A stretch of 10,016 nucleotides of DNA, from NCBI GenBank assembly GCA_030038885.1, contig JASHQY010000097.1, forward strand, positions 1 through 10,016, read 5' to 3'. The position numbers were made by a program, and so were the translations under genes. Under the pieces are notes generated by a model that made no database searches, was not told where the DNA came from, and saw only the letters and a list, made by a program, of their open reading frames with translations. This DNA is from Thermoplasmata archaeon (GTDB lineage: Archaea; Thermoplasmatota; Thermoplasmata; Lutacidiplasmatales; UBA184). Positions 6,482 through 10,016 of the stretch are shown piece after piece (the first letter of the stretch is position 1; each line of letters starts with the position of its first letter).

Positions 6482-7246
6482 TCACCGGGCCGGCGCCCAC
6501 TCGTGCCTCCAGCCTCTCTTCCGAAGTGCGAGCGGTGATCCCGACCGCGGGGACCGCGAGCGGGAAATGGCGTGATTTCGCAGCGGCGATCGGACTTCCA
6601 GGATCGTGCGGTCCGCACCCTGTTCGATCAGGGCGAACCGGTCGGCCGGGTCGGTCCGTTGCACCTGGTCCGGCACACCGGTCGTGCGGGCCGGGGGCCG
6701 ACGGTCTGCAACGCGGGAGTGCCGGGGAGGCGACACCGCTACCGGAGGGGATCCTCCGAGCTCAGCGAGGCACGCGCGCGCCAGCGCCCGGACATGGTCC
6801 CGGTCCTCCCCCTCGGCGCCCCACCGGCCGCATCGCTCCTCGGTGCTCCGGACCGCTGCCGGCATACGCGAAGGGCTTCCGATCGCCCACCCTCGGGCTC
6901 GCCGAGCAAGTCGAGCGGGTGAACGAACCGATCGAAATCGAACGAGCGGTCCGGGAGCGGAAGTCGCGGGGCGGTACCGAGGAGGAGGCGATGGGGGGCC
7001 TTCGAGCGAGCTCGCACGAGGATTTCGAGGGCCGAGCCGACCCCCGTGACCGGGTCGCCCTGACCCTCCCATCGGATTGCCGCCCGTCCTGACCCCCACT
7101 TCCCCCACGGGAGCTCCCCGGACCGATCGGACAGCCCGGGGCACGGCCTCGGCGACCCCGGGCTCGAGCGGCTCCCGCGTCGCGTCGTAGCCCGGCGCGA
7201 TCCTCTCGAACGGGTGGGAAGGCGGGGTCCGGGGTGCGCGTGTCAC
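6482..7246 (-). pseudogene. SAM-dependent methyltransferase pseudogene
   Basis: Minus-strand pieces in alternating frames add up to a class I methyltransferase. From a possible GTG at 7246 the first frame reads HPFERIAPGYDATREPLEPG and then PVGEVGVRTGGNP, a damaged glycine-rich SAM motif. Near 7030-7050 the match moves to another frame: VTGVGSALEILVRARSKAPH, LLLGTAPRLPLPDRSFDF and HPLDLLGEPEG, the post-motif I, motif II and motif III order of ubiE-like enzymes. Around 6840 it returns to the first frame (DRDHVRALARACLAELGG) and reaches TGA at 6482-6484. At least two frameshifts break it, so it is probably inactive. Total span (about 255 codons) fits an intact ancestor. It is not related in detail or orientation to the intact methyltransferase at 8088. 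Confidence 0.72.
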
Positions 7247-7335
7247 GAGTCGATCCGGCACCGTGCGAGGCCCCGACCCGGAGAAGGGACCAGTACGGGC
7301 CGGGGCTACCACCAGCATCGGAACTCCAAGAGCCG

Positions 7336-7360
7336 TAGCCCCGAGCGGATTCGAACCGCT
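7336..7360 (-). repeat. tRNA-Gln 3'-end repeat R3 (att-like)
   Basis: It is identical to the terminal 25 bases of the tRNA-Gln gene, and identity stops at both edges. It has the same orientation as the tRNA. The antitoxin ATG is 88 bases from its first base. The exact limits (T stem 5' strand to discriminator base) are typical of att cores left by tyrosine recombinases that use tRNA genes. Confidence 0.9.
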
Positions 7361-7390
7361 ACGCGGACGGCCAGGAACACAATCGATAAA

Positions 7391-7400
7391 CATTAAAGTA
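7391..7400 (+). promoter_or_regulatory. TATA-like box of the antitoxin/RelE operon
   Basis: CATTAAAGTA, within a wider AT-rich stretch from 7380, is centred about 28 bp upstream of the ATG at 7424. This fits a leaderless archaeal transcript. It lies 30 bases after repeat R3, nearly the same geometry as in cassette B. Confidence 0.55.
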
Positions 7401-7423
7401 ATGCGGCGGCTCTCCGGTGCGCG

Positions 7424-7636
7424 ATGGCCGCGGATCCGATCACGAGCCTCAGCATCCACGCGTCGACGCTCCGAATGCTTCGACCCTTCAAACGCGGCGA
7501 CATGACATGGGATGACGTCCTGCTCGATTTCATAGAGGAACACGTCCCGAAGGAGTTCTTGGAGGAGATGGTGCACCGAGCCGAGGTACGCCCGCATGTA
7601 AGCCTCAACGAGCTCCGCAGTCGGAGCCGGCTCTAG
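7424..7636 (+). CDS. Antitoxin partner of a RelE-type toxin
   Basis: This small 70-residue antitoxin probably binds the RelE-like toxin encoded nine bases downstream and represses the operon. The N-terminus has a short strand and helix (TSLSIHASTLRMLRPFKRGD) typical of archaeal antitoxins in which an 'S-I-R-I' strand is followed by a helix. Next comes MTWDDVLLDFIEEHVPKEFL, like the 'yDdvLl.li' segment of such proteins. The C-terminus (ELRSRSRL) is basic. The ATG at 7424 is chosen over one at 7401, which is in another frame, and it suits the TATA-like box. It is unrelated in sequence to VapB of cassette B, so the cassettes carry different toxin-antitoxin families in the same slot. Confidence 0.8.
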   Translation: MAADPITSLSIHASTLRMLRPFKRGDMTWDDVLLDFIEEHVPKEFLEEMVHRAEVRPHVSLNELRSRSRL

Positions 7637-7645
7637 GCGCGGCCC

Positions 7646-7930
7646 GTGGCTCGCGTCGAGTTCACCGACGAGGCGGAGACTCAGTTCCGTCGTCTCCCTC
7701 GCGGGGTGCAGCTAGACTTCAATGAGATCTTCGACTGGCTCGAGCGGAACCCGCTTCGTCTGCCCCCGTGGATCGAGTCCAAACAGATCGGGGAGCGCCG
7801 GGGTCAGTCGGTCTTTCGAGTTCGCGTCGGGCGGTTTCGAGGCATCTATTGCTTCGACGGCGAGACGATAACGTTCACCCGGTTTCGAGACCGTCCCAAC
7901 ATAAAGTACGGTGCGCAGCCCAAATTCTGA
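7646..7930 (+). CDS. RelE/ParE-superfamily toxin
   Basis: This 94-residue toxin has the RelE/ParE fold. RelE members cut mRNA on the ribosome, while ParE members poison gyrase; sequence alone does not settle which applies. An N-terminal strand and helix (ARVEFTDEAETQFRRLPRGV) are followed by a helix with FDWLERNP. The core strands then read SVFRVRVGRFRGIYCFDGET, ITFTRFRDRPNIKY. R58, R60, R65, R81 and Y88 sit where RelE-type toxins keep basic and aromatic residues. The GTG start nine bases after the antitoxin stop aligns the first strand with the family. The next in-frame extension of the methyltransferase overlaps its end, but that gene probably starts later. Confidence 0.85.
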   Translation: MARVEFTDEAETQFRRLPRGVQLDFNEIFDWLERNPLRLPPWIESKQIGERRGQSVFRVRVGRFRGIYCFDGETITFTRFRDRPNIKYGAQPKF

Positions 7931-8055
7931 GTCCGCATACGAGACCCATGCCCTCCTACATCTCCCGAAGAGCCTCTGTTCCGGGGCTGGGCCCTCGAGG
8001 AGGACGCGCTTCGCCGCCCTACACTCCGCACGACGGGGCACCGGGCGCCGCCGTA

Positions 8056-8065
8056 CCAAAGTAAC
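8056..8065 (+). promoter_or_regulatory. TATA-like box of the cassette C methyltransferase
   Basis: CCAAAGTAAC is a small AT-rich island centred about 27 bp before the GTG at 8088. The same spacing is seen for the other genes here, and this decided the start chosen for the methyltransferase. Confidence 0.4.
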
Positions 8066-8087
8066 GAACGAGTGGGAACTCGCCGGC

Positions 8088-8807
8088 GTGTGGCAGGACG
8101 AGTACGCCCGACTCGCGCGCGCGGTCGCTCGGTCGATGCGCCCTACCCTCTCCAAGATGGTGGAGGTCGGCGGGGGTGAAGGAGCCTTCACTGTCCCGCT
8201 CGCGCTCGCTCTTCCCGCCACTCGGCTCATTGTCATCGACCGTGACAAGGCTCCGTATACCTCCGGTCAGAAGCGACTGGTCCGCGCGTTGCGCCGGCAC
8301 GCCCTCTTGGGCCGAGTTCGTGTCGTCATCGGCGATGCGAGATGTGACCTACACCGCGTCGTCCTCGGCCGACGACCCCAGGCCGTGATCTCTTGCGAGT
8401 TCCTGTCGGAACTGACATCGGCGGAGATGACCGGGTTCTTCGAAGCGTGCGCGCGGGTCCTCGCGGTTGGCGGGGTGACCGCCCATCTCTTCCTCGCACC
8501 AGCACCGCGGAACGCCTCCCAGCGTCTCACCATCGAGGCGGACACCGACCCCCGCTGGACCCGGCATCCGCCCCGGCAGTGGTTCAGCCCGACTCCAGAG
8601 ATGGTCGCCGCGAGCTTGACTCAATGCGGTTTCCGCAGGGTGCGGCTCCAAGTACTCCCCGGTCGGATTCGCATGGTCGGCCAGGCAGCGAAGGCGCAAC
8701 TCCGAGCATGGGGCGTGCGTGAAACTTTCATCCGGGAACACCGACGACTGCTCGATGGGAACGGCCTCGAGCTCCCCGACTGGATGATCCTCTCGGCGAG
8801 CCGGTAG
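8088..8807 (+). CDS. Class I SAM-dependent methyltransferase
   Basis: This 239-residue soluble enzyme would transfer a methyl group from S-adenosylmethionine; its substrate is unknown. The SAM-binding motif VEVGGGEGAFTVPLAL is at about 25-40 and is followed by an acidic strand end (LIVIDRDK). Next come GRVRVVIGDARCD, an AVISCEFLSEL segment like motif IV, and a VLAVGGVTAHLFL motif like motif VI. The C-terminal third (PRQWFSPTPEMVAASLTQCG) looks like a substrate lobe. The frame is open back to a GTG at 7911 overlapping the toxin gene. I prefer GTG 8088 because the intervening residues lack protein character and a TATA-like box lies 27 bp upstream. It is the cargo gene of cassette C, reads toward the tRNA, and may be independent of the toxin operon. 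Confidence 0.82.
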   Translation: MWQDEYARLARAVARSMRPTLSKMVEVGGGEGAFTVPLALALPATRLIVIDRDKAPYTSGQKRLVRALRRHALLGRVRVVIGDARCDLHRVVLGRRPQAVISCEFLSELTSAEMTGFFEACARVLAVGGVTAHLFLAPAPRNASQRLTIEADTDPRWTRHPPRQWFSPTPEMVAASLTQCGFRRVRLQVLPGRIRMVGQAAKAQLRAWGVRETFIREHRRLLDGNGLELPDWMILSASR

Positions 8808-8905
8808 TGGTGGTCCAGATCCGTTCGGGCTCGGCCGCCGATAGAGCCTCGGTGGCGTGGGAGAGAGCAGGACCCTACGGCCCACGAGAGAGCGGATGGA
8901 CCCGA

Positions 8906-8978
8906 TAGCCCCGAGCGGATTCGAACCGCTGTCGCCGGCTCCAAAGGCCAGCATGCTTGGCCGCTACACCACGGGGCT
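8906..8978 (-). tRNA. tRNA-Gln (UUG)
   Basis: A 73-base cloverleaf reads on the minus strand. The acceptor stem AGCCCCG/CGGGGCT pairs over all seven positions. The anticodon stem CTGGC/GCCGG encloses loop CTTTGGA, giving anticodon TTG. The T stem AGCGG/CCGCT encloses loop TTCGAAT, and the discriminator base is A. The D arm is short and partly wobble-paired, as is common. CCA is not encoded. The A1:U72 start pair and missing CCA are archaeal traits. Its last 25 bases (8906-8930 on the plus strand) are the source of the repeats at 3398, 5750 and 7336. It follows the transporter gene on the same strand by 24 bases. It remains intact even though insertions appear to have entered at its 3' end, because each insertion restores the gene. 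Confidence 0.96.
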
Positions 8979-9000
8979 GGGGGGCTCCACGACCGGCCGA

Positions 9001-9010
9001 GGCTAAAGAC
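9001..9010 (-). promoter_or_regulatory. Possible TATA box of tRNA-Gln, overlapping the transporter stop
   Basis: On the minus strand GTCTTTAGCC is the only AT-richer spot here and lies about 27 bp upstream of the tRNA 5' end, the expected archaeal distance. It contains the TAG stop of the transporter gene (9003-9005). The tRNA could instead be co-transcribed with the transporter. Confidence 0.35.
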
Positions 9011-10016
9011 TCGACTCCCCCGCCGCCGGTCCCGGCGACGGCACCGCGCCGACCGGACCCGCCGGGCCCGACGGGCCCACCGGGTCCGCTCGGGGTCGGG
9101 CCCCCGGGACCCACCGAAGGAGCGGCAGGGTCGCCGCGCCGACCGCGCCGGCGAAGATCCACGCCAGCGTGTAACCGTCGGCGTCCGCAAGGTACCCGAA
9201 GGCGACCGCGAGCGCGCTTCCCGCAAAGATCTGGACGCAGTTGATCACCGCGAGCGCGAGCGTGAACCCCTCGCCCCGGGCCGAGGGGTCGTACGACGGG
9301 ATGAGGTAGAGCACCGCGAAGACGACCCCATCGGCGAATCCGAGGAAGAGGAAGACGGGGACGAGGCCCGCGAGCGGGAGGAACGGGATCGCGAGCGTCG
9401 CGAGGGCGCCGGGGATCGCGAACGCGACGAGGATCCTCCGCATGTCCCGTCGACGCTCCGCGAGCCACCCGCCGACCGGGCCGCCGACGATCTCGACCAC
9501 GATCATCGCGGTCGGCAGGCTCGCGGCGAGCGTGAGGCTCCACGCCGGATGCGCGTGCGCGGCGTATTGGACGAAGTACTGCGCGACGATGTAGAACGCG
9601 GCCCAGATGCCGGTGAGCGCGAACCCGAGGGCCCAGATCGGGCGGGACCTCAGGAGCGGGCGGGCCGCTGCGAGGAGCGCGGGCCGCCCCGTCGGCGGGG
9701 CGGTCGGAGCGGCGGACGGGAGGAGCCGCGCTGCGGCCCCGCCCATCCCGAGGAGCGCGAGACCGCCCACCGCGAGCGCCCACCCCCAACCGAACGTGAG
9801 TCCGACGACGGCGCCGGCGAGCACTCCGATGGCCGCCCCGACGCTGAAGCCCGAGTTGTAGAACCCGATGATCGGCCCCCGGGTCCCGGCGGGGAAGTAC
9901 GCGGCGACCAGGCCCAGCCCCGGGGCGAAGAAGAACGCCGCGCCGGCACCGGTGCCGAACCGCAGGGCCGCGAGCGCGTACCAGTTCGGCGAGAACGCCG
10001 ACGCGAGCGCGCACGC
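9003..10016 (-). CDS. Major facilitator superfamily transporter (5' end outside window)
   Basis: The last 337 codons of a membrane transporter are present. The frame is open to the right edge, so about the first 70-80 residues of a usual 400-residue protein are missing. The visible part starts within ALASAFSPNWYALAALRFGT, followed by a Gly-rich helix and YFPAGTRGPIIGFYNSGFSV, the helix 4-5 region typical of the superfamily. About nine hydrophobic segments follow, with a basic cytoplasmic loop (WLAERRRDMRR) after the sixth-to-eighth helix region. The C-terminal tail is rich in Gly and Pro and ends AAGESSL. The substrate cannot be told from sequence; similar proteins export drugs or import sugars and organic acids. 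It probably lies outside the insertion array, since the tRNA marks the array's edge. Confidence 0.88.
   Translation of the reverse strand, partial: ACALASAFSPNWYALAALRFGTGAGAAFFFAPGLGLVAAYFPAGTRGPIIGFYNSGFSVGAAIGVLAGAVVGLTFGWGWALAVGGLALLGMGGAAARLLPSAAPTAPPTGRPALLAAARPLLRSRPIWALGFALTGIWAAFYIVAQYFVQYAAHAHPAWSLTLAASLPTAMIVVEIVGGPVGGWLAERRRDMRRILVAFAIPGALATLAIPFLPLAGLVPVFLFLGFADGVVFAVLYLIPSYDPSARGEGFTLALAVINCVQIFAGSALAVAFGYLADADGYTLAWIFAGAVGAATLPLLRWVPGARPRADPVGPSGPAGPVGAVPSPGPAAGESSL

Larger units (their letters stand above)
5750..7335 (+). mobile_element. Cassette B: repeat-bounded unit with intact vapBC
   Basis: The unit runs from repeat R2 to repeat R3, about 1.6 kb. It holds a complete vapBC operon with its own TATA box, then a converging, frameshifted methyltransferase gene. 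The toxin-antitoxin pair is a close relative of the dead pair in cassette A. No integrase or transposase is present. Insertion at the tRNA 3' end is inferred from the boundary repeats. Confidence 0.55.
7336..8905 (+). mobile_element. Cassette C: repeat-bounded unit next to the tRNA
   Basis: This unit of about 1.6 kb lies between repeat R3, a perfect 25/25 copy, and the tRNA's own 3' end. It carries an intact antitoxin/RelE-type operon and an intact methyltransferase gene, each with a TATA-like box. The perfect repeat, intact genes and position next to the tRNA fit the most recent insertion. No recombinase is present, so any movement would need one supplied in trans. Confidence 0.57.

Noticed and set aside
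3398..7360. The repeats as additional tRNA genes
   Set aside because: Only the T arm and 3' acceptor strand are present; neighbouring bases cannot form D or anticodon arms or a 5' acceptor strand.
6482..7597. A 371-codon minus-strand open frame taken as one gene
   Set aside because: Its right part is antisense to the antitoxin operon and repeat R3. Only pieces left of about 7246 look like a protein, and those need a second frame to complete the methyltransferase.
7911..8087. Upstream GTG start for the cassette C methyltransferase
   Set aside because: It would overlap the toxin gene, adds 59 residues without protein character, and lacks a TATA-like box at the right distance.
3398..8930. Direct repeats as a CRISPR array
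   Set aside because: Spacing is 1.6-2.4 kb with genes between, and the repeat is the tRNA 3' end; there are no short spacers and no cas genes.

Overview
The window looks archaeal and GC-rich, possibly an uncultured Thermoplasmatota-like lineage; that placement is inferred. The evidence is a tRNA-Gln(UUG) with an A1:U72 pair and no encoded CCA, AT-rich TATA-like boxes about 26-28 bp upstream of start codons, and no clear ribosome binding sites, which suggests leaderless transcripts.

Layout. Positions 1-1085 hold gene debris: the tail of a truncated ORF, a frameshifted IS110-like transposase C-terminus, and a possible fragment of a secreted protein. Positions 1086-3011 encode a large class III adenylate cyclase fused to a TolB-like domain and TPR repeats. 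Positions 3012-3397 are mostly unassigned, with a weak ribosomal protein S8e-like segment at the end.

Positions 3398-8978 are the main interest. The intact tRNA-Gln (minus strand, 8906-8978) ends in a 25-base block made of its T arm and 3' acceptor strand. That block recurs in the same orientation at 3398, 5750 and 7336, with 24, 24 and 25 of 25 matches, plus two weaker copies at 4005 and 5082. The three good copies and the tRNA bound three small cassettes. Each begins with a toxin-antitoxin module whose start codon lies 83-89 bases from the start of the repeat, followed by one cargo gene. Cassette A (3398-5749) carries a decayed vapBC and a six-helix membrane protein. Cassette B (5750-7335) carries an intact vapBC and a decayed methyltransferase. 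Cassette C (7336-8905), next to the tRNA, carries an intact antitoxin/RelE-type pair and an intact but different methyltransferase.

This arrangement fits repeated site-specific insertion at the tRNA 3' end, with the newest unit next to the tRNA and the oldest most decayed. No recombinase gene is visible, so mobilisation in trans is inferred. The toxin-antitoxin pairs would stabilise the units. Positions 9003-10016 encode a major facilitator transporter, cut by the window edge, co-oriented with the tRNA.
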